A stretch of 64,000 bases of DNA from Streptomyces subrutilus (GTDB taxonomy: Bacteria; Actinomycetota; Actinomycetes; Streptomycetales; Streptomycetaceae). Below the pieces are notes generated by a model. That model was not told where the DNA came from. It made no database searches and worked only from the letters and a program-made list of their open reading frames with translations. The DNA lies in NCBI RefSeq assembly GCF_008704535.1, contig NZ_CP023701.1:7172001-7236000 (forward strand). The letters are read 5' to 3'. The position numbers and the translations under genes are program-made. Below are positions 34,583 to 43,800 of the stretch, piece after piece (position 1 is the first letter of the stretch; each line of letters opens with the position of its first letter).

Positions 34583-35773
34583 GTGCTCACCACAGAGTTC
34601 TACCGTGCGCCCGCGGACTGCGGGCTCGTACGGAGCGGGGCCGACGTGCCCCGCACCCCCATGCGGGCCCTGCGCGAAGACGTCCACGACATCCTGGTCT
34701 CCGCCCCCGTCGCCGAGGCCCGGCGCACCCGCGACCCCCGCCCCGTCCACCGGGCGCTGGGGGAGCGGGGCCTCCTCGCACCCCAGTGGCCCGAGGAGTA
34801 CGGGGGCCGCGGCGTCAGCCAGGTCGCCGCGGCCGTCCTGGTCGAGGAACTGGCCATGCACGACGTGCCCGACCTGCTGCACACCCTCACCGTGCAGATC
34901 GTCGGCTCCACCCTGCTCAACGTGGCGAGCGAGGCCATGAAGGCCCGCCACCTGCCCGGCTTCGCGGCCGGAACGGCCTTCGGGTGCGTGCTCTTCAGCG
35001 AACCGCAGGCCGGCTCCGACCTCAACATCCTCTCCACCCGGGCCGTGTCCGACGGCAGGGGCGGCTACAAGCTCTACGGGACCAAGGTCCACTCGCTGTT
35101 CGCCCGGCTCGCCGACTACGGCCTGTGCCTGGCCCGCGGCGAGGACGACGCCTTCAGCCTGTTCCTCGTCCCCCTCGCCCAACCGGGCGTCACCATCCGG
35201 CAGATCCCCGGCATCGGCGACGACGCCTTCCACGAGGTGACCCTCGACGGCGTCGCGGTGAGCGCCGACGACGTGGTCGGCGAGACGGGCCAGGGCTGGG
35301 CCATCGTCGTCAAGACGCTCGCCTTCGAACGCACCGGCCTGGACTACTACGTCAAGGCGCTGCGCTGGTACCGGGCCGCCGTGGAACGGCTGGAGGCCCA
35401 CACCGACCGGCTGGAGGCCGGCCAGCACGACCAGATCGGCCTGGCCAAGCTCAACGCCCGGCTGCTCGCGGCCGGCACCCTGGTGCGCCGCGTCCTCACC
35501 CGCCTCGACCGGGGCGAACTCAACGAGGACGAGGCCGCCGCGGCCAAGTGGTACACCACCGAGCTCGCCGCCGAAGTGGCCTGGTGGGCCGCGGAACTCG
35601 ACGGCGACCGCAGCATGACCCTCGACGACCCCGAGGTCGACGGGGTGGCACACCCACTCGACGCGGCGATGCGCGAAGCCCCGGGGATGCGCATATCCGG
35701 CGGCACCGCCGAAATGATGCTGGAGACGCTGGCCCGGCTGCGTCTCGACTCAGGTGCGGAGGTACGGCCGTGA
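34583..35773 (+). CDS. Acyl-CoA dehydrogenase-like flavoprotein, subunit A
   Basis: A 396-residue acyl-CoA dehydrogenase fold protein. It starts at GTG 34583 with AGGGAG in front; an in-frame TTG lies 6 bp earlier. Visible motifs are PQWPEEYGGRGVSQVAAAVL, CVLFSEPQAGSDLNIL (FAD/substrate loop), GQGWAIVVKTLAFERTG and the C-terminal MRISGGTAEMMLETLARLRL. It overlaps its partner by GTGA, and the two likely form a heteromer, as in other paired ACADs. In an NRPS cluster such proteins may desaturate an acyl or aminoacyl thioester. Some ACAD-fold enzymes are flavin monooxygenases, so hydroxylation is a second option. Confidence 0.88.
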   Translation: MLTTEFYRAPADCGLVRSGADVPRTPMRALREDVHDILVSAPVAEARRTRDPRPVHRALGERGLLAPQWPEEYGGRGVSQVAAAVLVEELAMHDVPDLLHTLTVQIVGSTLLNVASEAMKARHLPGFAAGTAFGCVLFSEPQAGSDLNILSTRAVSDGRGGYKLYGTKVHSLFARLADYGLCLARGEDDAFSLFLVPLAQPGVTIRQIPGIGDDAFHEVTLDGVAVSADDVVGETGQGWAIVVKTLAFERTGLDYYVKALRWYRAAVERLEAHTDRLEAGQHDQIGLAKLNARLLAAGTLVRRVLTRLDRGELNEDEAAAAKWYTTELAAEVAWWAAELDGDRSMTLDDPEVDGVAHPLDAAMREAPGMRISGGTAEMMLETLARLRLDSGAEVRP

Positions 35774-36930
35774 CACGGCAGACGGTCCACGGGAACGGCA
35801 CGGACGGCGGCGGCACGGGCCGCGGCGGCACGGCGACCCCCGAGCGGTGGCGCGAACGCGAGGACGAGGACTCCCTCTTCCGGCAGCTGCGCCTCACCGT
35901 GCGCCAAGGCATGGAGGTCGACGGGACCACCCCCGCCGGCGCCTGGGAGGCCCTGACCCAGGTCGGTGCCTGGGAGTTCGCCCTGCCCATCGAGAAGGAC
36001 GGCCTCGACCTCGGGCAGGCGGTGCTCGCCATGGTCTGCGAGGAGGCGGGCAACGCCATGCAGCCCGTCCCGCTCCCCGACACCCTGCTCGCCCTCGACC
36101 TGATCTCCGGCCTGGGCCCCGTCGGGTCCGACACCGCAGACGGGCTCCTGGACCGGGTGCGGACCGGCGAACTGCCGCTCGCCGTCCCGGGACGGCTGCC
36201 CGATCCGCGCGGTACCCTACCGCCCGGCATCACCTGGAAACCGGACGGCGACACCGGCGGCATCGTCCTCACCGGCACCGGCGGCCCCTTCGCGGCGGGC
36301 GTCGGTGCGGGCGCGCTGCTGGTCCTGGCCGGCGGCCCCGACGGGCCCTGCGTGGCGCTCGTCGAACTGCCCGCCGCGGACGTGCTCGTACGCCCGCTGC
36401 GCGACCACGGCGGCGGCGCCGTCTCCGGCGCCGTCTTCGACGGGACCCGGCTGCCGGCCGGGGCGGTCCTGCTGCGCGGCCTCGCCGCGGAACGGGCCCT
36501 GGCCCGCGTCGGACTGCGGGCCGCCGTCCACCAGGCGTCCCTGCTCGCCGGGATCACGGCCGCGGCGCTCACCGCGGTGGTCTCGCGGATCCGCGGCCGG
36601 CAGCAGTTCGGCCAGGCGCTGGTCAAGCACCAGGGCCCACGGCTGCGCGTGGCCGGACTCCTGGCCCGGCTGGACGCGGTCCGCTGGGCCGTCGGCGACG
36701 CGGCCCGCGACCTCGACGAGGGCAGGCTGACGCCGGGGGAGGCCGCCGGGCTGATCGCCCTCACCGCCGAGACCACCCTCGACGTCACCCGGGACGCCGT
36801 CCACCTGCACGGCGCCTCCGGCCTGGTCCGGGACGCCCTGGTCGCCGGCTGCTACCGGCGGGCGGCCTGGGAGGCCCTGCGCTGCGGGCGCCCGGCCCAG
36901 CTGTGGGACACCGCGGCGCACACCCCGTAG
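35770..36930 (+). CDS. Acyl-CoA dehydrogenase-like flavoprotein, subunit B
   Basis: A 386-residue, more divergent ACAD-family protein beginning at GTG 35770 within the stop of subunit A. The N-terminal 30 residues are Gly/Thr-rich. Family features are LPIEKDGLDLGQAVLAMVCE, RIRGRQQFGQALVKHQ (the usual RxQFG helix) and DAVHLHGASGLVRDALVAG near the C-terminus. The central beta domain is poorly conserved and the S-x-P-x-x-GSD loop is not evident, so it may be a non-catalytic partner. It is the last gene of the plus-strand operon that starts at 25729. Confidence 0.83.
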   Translation: MTRQTVHGNGTDGGGTGRGGTATPERWREREDEDSLFRQLRLTVRQGMEVDGTTPAGAWEALTQVGAWEFALPIEKDGLDLGQAVLAMVCEEAGNAMQPVPLPDTLLALDLISGLGPVGSDTADGLLDRVRTGELPLAVPGRLPDPRGTLPPGITWKPDGDTGGIVLTGTGGPFAAGVGAGALLVLAGGPDGPCVALVELPAADVLVRPLRDHGGGAVSGAVFDGTRLPAGAVLLRGLAAERALARVGLRAAVHQASLLAGITAAALTAVVSRIRGRQQFGQALVKHQGPRLRVAGLLARLDAVRWAVGDAARDLDEGRLTPGEAAGLIALTAETTLDVTRDAVHLHGASGLVRDALVAGCYRRAAWEALRCGRPAQLWDTAAHTP

Positions 36931-36944
36931 CAGCGGGGACGGGC

Positions 36945-36974
36945 GAAGGGGCCCCGCACCGCGGGAGCCCCTTC
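36945..36974. terminator. Bidirectional terminator hairpin after the NRPS operon
   Basis: GAAGGGGC pairs with GCCCCTTC, and an inner CCCGC/GCGGG stem closes on an ACC loop with one bulged A. It lies 15 bp after the last ACAD stop and faces the convergent GNAT gene. Confidence 0.75.
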
Positions 36975-37051
36975 CCCCGGCCGCCGTCGACGGCCCGCAC
37001 GGCCCGCCGCGCCCCGACCCCACGGCCGGACCCGGCGGGCCGCACCGCACG

Positions 37052-37633
37052 TCAGACCAGGTCGCGGCGCATGACCCAGCGGTGCCGCCTGTCGCTCTTG
37101 GCCTCCGTGCGCCGCACCCGGCGGAAGCCGGCCCGCTCGAACATGTCCATCGTTCCGACGTACGCGAGCGTCGGATTGACCCGGCCGCCCTCGGGATCCA
37201 CCGGGTACCCCTCGACGGCGGGCGCGTCGTTCGCCCGGGCGTGCTCGACGGCCCCCTCCAGCAGACCGGAGGCGACCCCCTTGCCGCGGAACTCCTTGCG
37301 CACGACGAAGCAGGTCACCGACCACACGGGCACGTCGTCCACCGGTGTGATCGTCTTGGAGGAGGTCAGCCGGTCCAACTGCCGGCGCGGCGCCACGTTG
37401 CACCAGCCGGCCACCTCGCCGTCCAGGAAGCCCAGCACCCCGGGCGGCGGATCGGCCTTCTCGGCGAGGGCGCGCAGGTGCTCGCCCCGCTCGTCCGCCG
37501 TCATCCGGCCGTAGTCGCCGGTGGACAGCCGCCAGGCCATGCACCAGCACGTGTGGGCGCTCTTCTTCGGCTGGAGCACCTTGCGGACGTCGTCCCACAG
37601 ATCCGCCGTGGCGGGCCGTACTTCTAAGCTCAT
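37052..37633 (-). CDS. GNAT-family N-acetyltransferase with a TTA codon
   Basis: A 193-residue GNAT protein. The acetyl-CoA loop is VTCFVVRKEFRGKGVASGLL, preceded by GVLGFLDGEVAGWCNVAPR and followed by MDMFERAGFRRVRRTEAK. It starts at ATG 37633, and its third codon is TTA, the rare leucine codon read by the bldA tRNA, so translation may be developmentally limited. It follows the threonine aldolase gene by 26 bp on the same strand and could be the last gene of the minus-strand operon. Acetyl-transfer to an intermediate, self-resistance or an unrelated task are all possible. Confidence 0.85.
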   Translation of the reverse strand: MSLEVRPATADLWDDVRKVLQPKKSAHTCWCMAWRLSTGDYGRMTADERGEHLRALAEKADPPPGVLGFLDGEVAGWCNVAPRRQLDRLTSSKTITPVDDVPVWSVTCFVVRKEFRGKGVASGLLEGAVEHARANDAPAVEGYPVDPEGGRVNPTLAYVGTMDMFERAGFRRVRRTEAKSDRRHRWVMRRDLV

Positions 37634-37659
37634 GCTGTTACTTCGCTCTCTTCCGCTTC

Positions 37660-38733
37660 TTACCAGTGTCCTGCGGGCGCGACCAGCCGCGCCTCGCGGA
37701 CGTGTTCGGTCATCACGTCGACCAGTACCTCGACGGCGCGCCGACAGGCCGCGCCGCCCACGTCCAGATGGGTGACCAGCCGGACCACGTCCGGGCCGGG
37801 CGCGGTCACCCGTACTCCTTCCTCAGCGGCTCGTGCGGTGATCGCCTCGGCGCCGGGCACCTCGACGAGGACGATGTTGGTCTCCGGCGGACGGACGGCG
37901 AACCCGGCGTCCCGCAGCCCCCGCGCCAGCAGGCCGGCGTGGGCGTGGTCCTCGTGGACCCGCTCCACGTGGTGGTCCAGCGCGTACAGGCCCGCGGCCG
38001 CCAGGATGCCCGACTGGCGCATCCCGCCGCCCAGCCCGTGCCGCAGCCTGCGGGCCCGCGGCAGGTGTTCGGCGGCCAGCAGCAGCACGGAGCCGACGGG
38101 TGCGCCCAGCCCCTTCGACAGGCACACGGCGAGCGAGTCGACGGTCGCGCCGTAGGCGGCCGCGGACGTCCCCGTCGCGGCCATCGCGTTCCAGATCCGG
38201 GCCCCGTCCATGTGCACCGCCAACCCCGCCCGCGCCGTCAGCTCCCTGATGCCGTGCAGGGTCTCCAGCGGATGGACGGTCCCGCCGGCCCGGGTGTGGG
38301 TCTGCTCGACCTCCACGGCGCGCGTGCCCAGGGTGTACGGATTGCCGCGCCGCACGACGCCCGCCAGCGCGGCCGCCGTGAGCACCCCCCGCTCGGCCGA
38401 CACCGTGCGCGTCTGGATGCCCCCGTACCGGGCCGGGGAGGCCTCCTCGTGCGCCAGGACGTGCGCCTCGGCCTCGCACACCAGCTCCTCGCCGGGGCCG
38501 ACCAGCAGCTGGAGCCCGATCTGGTTGGCCATCACCCCCGACGGGACGAACAGTGCGGCCGGGAAGCCGAAGAGCCCGGCCAGGCGCTCCTCCAGCGCCC
38601 GTACCGTCGGATCCTCTCCGAACAGGTCGTCGCCGACCTCCGCGCCGGCCATCGCCGCGCGCATCCCGGGACCCGGGCGGGTCACGGTGTCGCTGCGCAG
38701 GTCCACCACGGCCTGCGGGTCGTCCTGGGTCAT
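37660..38733 (-). CDS. Threonine aldolase-family PLP enzyme
   Basis: A 357-residue fold-type I PLP enzyme of the low-specificity threonine aldolase family: DLRSDTVTRPGPGMRAAMAG, GDDLFGEDPTV, FVPSGVMANQIGLQLL, HMDGARIWNA and the PLP lysine Lys207 in CLSKGLGAPVGSVL. The family cleaves beta-hydroxy-alpha-amino acids to glycine and an aldehyde. In this operon the likely substrate is beta-hydroxy(chloro)tryptophan, giving (chloro)indole-3-carbaldehyde for the aldehyde dehydrogenase at 12644. The ATG overlaps the DUF2461 stop (ATGA). Family assignment is firm; pathway role is inferred. Confidence 0.9.
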   Translation of the reverse strand: MTQDDPQAVVDLRSDTVTRPGPGMRAAMAGAEVGDDLFGEDPTVRALEERLAGLFGFPAALFVPSGVMANQIGLQLLVGPGEELVCEAEAHVLAHEEASPARYGGIQTRTVSAERGVLTAAALAGVVRRGNPYTLGTRAVEVEQTHTRAGGTVHPLETLHGIRELTARAGLAVHMDGARIWNAMAATGTSAAAYGATVDSLAVCLSKGLGAPVGSVLLLAAEHLPRARRLRHGLGGGMRQSGILAAAGLYALDHHVERVHEDHAHAGLLARGLRDAGFAVRPPETNIVLVEVPGAEAITARAAEEGVRVTAPGPDVVRLVTHLDVGGAACRRAVEVLVDVMTEHVREARLVAPAGHW

Positions 38734-39419
38734 GACGGTTCGTCCCCTCCTCGTTCGCGTGGCCGCGGAGTCAGTCCCCGGGCGGCCACCCAGTCCAGCA
38801 GCGGTCCCACCAGCCGCCAGGTCTCCCGTACGAGCTCCCCGGCGCGCGCCGTGTGCAGCCCGTCCCCGGGCCCGAAGCGGCGCCCCGCGTCGATCGTGCG
38901 GTGTCGCAGCAGCTCCAGCCGGGGATGGTCCGCCGGGACCCCCCGAGGCCGCGACGCGAGCCGGTTGCCGCCGAGGGTGAACCCCTGGCCCTCCAGCCGG
39001 GCCGCGACCGCCGCCAGGGCCGCGCCGCCGTCCTCCTCCTCGACGGCGGCGCGGTAGCGGGCGACCTCGGCGCCGGCGTACGGGTAGTAGCGCCCGGAGG
39101 CGTACAGCCCGTGCCGGTCCAGGTGCACCCACAGGCCCAGGCAGGGCAGCAGGTCCAGGTAGGCGCCCTGGTAGGTCTTGTACGGCGACTTGTCGTGGGA
39201 CATCCGGGTGTCCCGGACCGGGCCGAGCACCTTCACCCCGCCCGCCCCGGCCACCTCCCCGAACTCCTCGTCCAGCTCGGCGGCCAGCTCCTCCATCGGC
39301 GCACGCACGTCCCGCTCGTACCGGTCGCGGAGGTGTCCGTGCCACGCCTTCCTGTCGTTGTCCGCCGCGAGGTCCTCGTACAGGCGCAGTGCCGAGGGCG
39401 GGAAGCCGCCGAAGCTCAC
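38730..39419 (-). CDS. DUF2461 protein inside the biosynthetic operon
   Basis: A 229-residue protein starting at GTG 39419, which overlaps the SHMT stop. It matches the DUF2461 family: FGGFPPSALRLYEDLAADND, WVHLDRHGLYASGRYYPY, RDTRMSHDKSPYKTYQGAYL and GFTLGGNRLASRPRGVP. The family is widespread and has no established enzymatic function that I can state. It is sandwiched by 4-bp overlaps between the SHMT and threonine aldolase genes, which implies strict co-expression with two PLP enzymes. I see no signal peptide or membrane segment. Confidence 0.85.
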   Translation of the reverse strand: MSFGGFPPSALRLYEDLAADNDRKAWHGHLRDRYERDVRAPMEELAAELDEEFGEVAGAGGVKVLGPVRDTRMSHDKSPYKTYQGAYLDLLPCLGLWVHLDRHGLYASGRYYPYAGAEVARYRAAVEEEDGGAALAAVAARLEGQGFTLGGNRLASRPRGVPADHPRLELLRHRTIDAGRRFGPGDGLHTARAGELVRETWRLVGPLLDWVAARGLTPRPRERGGDEPS

Positions 39420-40822
39420 GCCGGGTACCCCGGCAGGGGGTGGCGCGCGCACAGCTCGGAGACCCGGGCGCGCACCCGGTCGCGGACCGCGTCCGGCAGG
39501 ACCCCGCCCGGGGTGCGGAGCTCGTCGAGGACGTCCGCCACCAGGTCGGCGCATTCGGCGGCCACCGTACGGTCCATGCCGCGCGCCGCCAGCGTGTTCG
39601 TGCCCAGCCGCAACCCGCCGGTCACCCGCACCGGCGTCGTGTCGCCCGGCACCCGGTTGCGGTTGACGACGATCCCGCAGGACTCCAGGGCCTGTTCGGC
39701 GACGTCTCCGGTGACCCCGGTGCCGCGCAGGTCGAGCAGCACCATGTGGGTGTCGGTGCCGCCCGTGACCAGCCGCAGGCCCCGGTCCGAGAGCCGCTCG
39801 GCGATGGCCTGCGCCCCGTCGGCCAGCCGCTTCGCCAGCTCGGCGAAGTCGGGGCTCGCCACGAAGTCCAGGGCCCGCGCCTTGGCCGCCACCGACGCCA
39901 GGTCGGGCGTGCCCTGGGTGAAGGGGAACACCGCCCGGCGCAGCGTCGCGGCCAGGGTGCCGCGCTCCGGCCCGGCCTTGCGGGCGTCGCGCCCGAGCAG
40001 GATCAGACCGCCGCGCGGCCCGTACAACTGCTTGTACGTACTGGTGGTGGTCACGTGTGCGTGGTCCACGGGGCTCTGGTGCAGGCCCGCGGCGACCAGG
40101 CCGGCGATGTGCGAGATGTCGGCCATCAGGTAGGCGTTGGCCTCGTCCGCGATCTCCCGGAAGCGCGCGAAGTCGATGCTGCGGGGATAGGCGCTGGCGC
40201 CGCACACGATGAGCTTGGGGCGGTGCGCCAGGGCCAGTTCGCGGATCTGGTCGTAGTCGAGCAGCCCGTCCGGGGTCACCCGGTAGCCGCGGGCCCGGTA
40301 GTAGCGGCCGGTGACCGAGGCGGGGGAGCCGTGGGTGAGGTGGCCGCCGCAGTCCAGGTCGAGACCGAGCAGGGTGTCGCCGGGGCTGAGCAGCGCGGTG
40401 ATCACGGCGAGGTTCGCGGAGGAGCCGGAGTGCGGCTGCACGATCGCGTCCTGCGCGCCGAAGGCCGCGCACGCCCGCTCGATGGCGAGCCGCTCGATGT
40501 CGTCGGCCACCCCGCAGCCCGCGTGGTAGCGGTTGCCAGGGTAGCCCTCGGCGGTCAGGTTGCCCAGCGCGCTGCCCTCGCAGGCCAGCACGGAGGGGTC
40601 GGCGACGCTGGAGGCGGCCACCATCATCAGGGTGTCGCGCTGGCGCGCCGACTCCCGTGCCAGCAGCGCGTACAGGGCGGAGTCGCGCTCTCTGAGCCGG
40701 GTCGCGGCGTGACCGGCGAAGTCGACCAGATCGGGGTCGGGCGCGGGCCGGGCGGCCGCGGGCGCGGGCAGCGTCCTGTCGTCCGCGGGATCGGTGACGG
40801 GCGCGGGCAGGGTGAGGCTCAT
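39416..40822 (-). CDS. Serine/glycine hydroxymethyltransferase homologue (FmoH-like)
   Basis: A 468-residue SHMT-fold PLP enzyme: SALGNLTAEGYPGNRYHAGC, QPHSGSSANLAVITALLSPG, LMADISHIAGLVAAG and the PLP lysine Lys264 in TTTSTYKQLYGPRGG. Housekeeping SHMTs read TTTTHKTLRGPRGG there. The His before the Lys is Tyr and the following Thr and Arg differ, so this is a specialised enzyme. From memory, FmoH of the JBIR-34/35 cluster makes alpha-methyl-L-serine from D-alanine. The gene overlaps the Cy-A-PCP stop (ATGA), fitting supply of that module's substrate. A threonine transaldolase-like role is an alternative. Confidence 0.88.
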   Translation of the reverse strand: MSLTLPAPVTDPADDRTLPAPAAARPAPDPDLVDFAGHAATRLRERDSALYALLARESARQRDTLMMVAASSVADPSVLACEGSALGNLTAEGYPGNRYHAGCGVADDIERLAIERACAAFGAQDAIVQPHSGSSANLAVITALLSPGDTLLGLDLDCGGHLTHGSPASVTGRYYRARGYRVTPDGLLDYDQIRELALAHRPKLIVCGASAYPRSIDFARFREIADEANAYLMADISHIAGLVAAGLHQSPVDHAHVTTTSTYKQLYGPRGGLILLGRDARKAGPERGTLAATLRRAVFPFTQGTPDLASVAAKARALDFVASPDFAELAKRLADGAQAIAERLSDRGLRLVTGGTDTHMVLLDLRGTGVTGDVAEQALESCGIVVNRNRVPGDTTPVRVTGGLRLGTNTLAARGMDRTVAAECADLVADVLDELRTPGGVLPDAVRDRVRARVSELCARHPLPGYPA

Positions 40823-43800
40823 GACTGTCCCCTCGTGGTTTCGTCCGTGATGACCGTGCTGTGGTGGCCGGACGGGCCGTGGCCCGCCACGGGGCCGGCC
40901 GCCCCGTCCGCGTCCTGCTCGTCCTCCTCCATCGCGCCGAACGCCTCGGCGGCCGCGACCGCCTCCGCGCCGTGCCGCTCGTCCGCGGCGATCTTCCCCG
41001 CGAGCTCCGAGACCACCGGGTTCTGGAACACCGTCTTGACGGGCACCGGCACCCCGAGCAGGTCCTTCAGCAGCCCGGCCAGCCGGGTTCCGCTGAGCGA
41101 ATCGCCGCCCAGACTGAAGAAGTTGTCGCCGGGCACCACCCCGTCCAGGCCGAGGATGTCGGCGACCGCCGCGCACAGGACCAGCTCCAGCGCCGTACCC
41201 GGCGCGTCCGCGGTCCGTGTGGCGTCCGCGGCGTCGGCGGACTGCTGGCGGCCGGCGGAGGCCGCGAGCTGCAGCCGGTCCACCTTGCCGTTGCGGGTCA
41301 GCGGCAGCTCCGCCAGCACGGTGAGCGCCGAGGGCACCATGGAGCCGGGCAACCGCGCGGCGAGCCGCTCCAGCACCGGCCCGGCCGCGTCCGGCGAGCC
41401 GGCCACCACGAAGGCGTGCAGGCGCCGCACCCCGTGCGCACTGGCCGGGGCCACCACCACGGCCGCCTCGACCTCGGGGTCCTGGCGCAGCACGGCCTCG
41501 ATCTCGCCGAGCTCGATCCGGTGCCCCTGGATCTTGACCTGGAAGTCGTCCCGGCCCAGGATCTCGATGCTGCCGTCGGGCAGGTACCGTCCCAGGTCGC
41601 CGGTGAGGTAGGCGCGTTCGCCGGTCTCCGGCAGGTGCACGAAGCGCTCGCCGGTGCGCTCCGGGTCGTTCCAGTAGCCGAGCGCGAGGCCGACGTCACT
41701 GGCCACGGCCATCTCGCCGACGACCCCGAGGGGCCGTTCGTGCGCGGTGGCGTCCACCACGTAGTACCGCTGGTTGGTGATCGGCTTGCCGTACGGGATG
41801 CTCGTCCAGGCCGGGTCCACCTCGCCGATCGGCTGGAACAGCGACCAGCAGATCGTCTCCGTCGGGCCGCCCGAACCCACCACCTCGATGCGCGGGCTCT
41901 GCGCCCGCAGCCGGTCGGGCAGCGTCAGCGGGATCCAGTCGCCCGACAGCACCGACAACCGCAGCGACTCCAGCGGCCGGCCCGCGCCGCGCCGCTCGCG
42001 CACCTCGGCCTCGCCGACCAGCAGCTCCATCAGGACGGGCACCGAGTTCCACAGGGTGACCCGCTCCGACTCGACCAGATCGGCCCAGACGTCGGGCTCG
42101 GCGTGCCGGAACGGCGGTGGGACGACCACGGTGCCGCCCTGTGTCAGCACGCCGAAGACGTCGTAGATCGAGGCGTCGAAGTGCAGGCCGGAGATGGCCA
42201 GCAGCCGGTCCCGCGAGCCCACGCCGAAGCGCTCGGCGACGTCGCGGATCAGGTTGACGACACCGATGTGGTCGACCATCACGCCCTTGGGCTCACCGGT
42301 CGAACCCGAGGTGAAGATCGTGTACGCCAGGTCGGCCGGGGTCTGCGCGACCTCCGGGCGGGAGGCGTCGCCGGACTCGAAGTCCGTGTCGACGCGGTAG
42401 CGGCGGACGTCGGCCGGCCAGTCGATCCGGGACTCCAGCGACGACTGGGTCAGGATCCTGCGTACCCCGCCCTCCGCGAGCAGCCGTGCCAGCCGTTCGG
42501 GCGGCACCGACGCGTCCAGCGGCAGGTAGGCCGCACCGGAGGCGAGGATGCCGTACACAGCCGCGTACTGCTCCCAGCCCTTCTCCATCACGACGGCGAC
42601 CAGCTCGCCGGGGGCCGCACCGTCCGCCCGCAGCGTGCGCCCGATCCGCCAGGCGTAGGCGGCCAGCTCGGCGTAGCTCAGCCGCCGCCCGCCGTCGACC
42701 AGGGCCTCGGCCCCGGGCGTCCGCGCGGCCTGCGCCGCGAACAGCTCGTGCAGGGTGGTGTAGGGGATCTGCCCGGAGGTGTCGTTGACCTCGCGGCGCA
42801 GCGCGCGCTCGGCCGGCGGGATCAGGTCGAAGCGCCGGGTGTGCAGGGCGTCGGGGTCCTCGGTGAGCCGCTCGACCAGGGACACGTACACGCCGAACGC
42901 GGCGTCGACGAAGCCGGGCGCGAACGCGCCGTCCACGAAGTCCCAGATGATCCGCAGTTCACCGGCCAGCTCGCGCAACTGCACGTCCAGCGAGACCTGC
43001 GGGGTCTGCGAGATCGAGTAGACCTCCCGGCCCAGGTCGGTGACGGGCCGGCGCACCGGATAGTCGAGCAGGCTGGTGACCACCACGGGCATCCCCGACC
43101 GGGCCCCCATGCCGTGCAGCCGGGTCAGTTCGCGCAGCACCCGCACGCCGTTGAAGGCGCCGTGCTCCGCGTCGCGGGCGAGCTGGTCGCGCAGGGCGTG
43201 CGCCCGGTCCAGGAACGTCGCGCCCGAACCGTCCGCGGCGAGCATCACGGCGTTGGTGAAGTCGCCGAGCACCCCGGTGATGCCCGGGTGCACGGCCGGC
43301 CGCTGGAAGACGGGGTAGTTGAGGGTGAAGTCGGACTCCTCCGCCCAGCAGCGGACCACCTCGGCGAAGGCCGCGGTGAGCAGCACCGACGGGGTCAGCC
43401 CCGCCCCGTGCGCCCGGGCCGCGAACCGCTGCCAGTCGGCGGGGGAGAGCCGGTGCTCGCGCCGGTCGAAGCGGACCGGGCCCGCGTCCGCGCCGTCGGC
43501 CGCGGCCGGCGAGGGGCCGGTGGGCAGGGAGGGGGCGGGCGGCAGGGTGGGCACCCGCCCGAGCCAGTAGTCGCGGGCGCCGCGGAACGCCTCGGTGTGC
43601 GGGAGGGCCTCGGCGCGCCAGCGGGCGTACTCGGGGAAGGAGATGCCGGGCTCGGGCAGTTCGGCGTCCGGGTCCTCGTACAGGTCGACCAGCTCGGGGA
43701 AGAGCACCTGGAAGGCGCTGGACGCGTCCAGCACCTGGAGGTCGATCCCGAGGTGGATCCGGCCGGTGTTCCCGGCGCCGGCCAGCCGGATGATCCGCAG

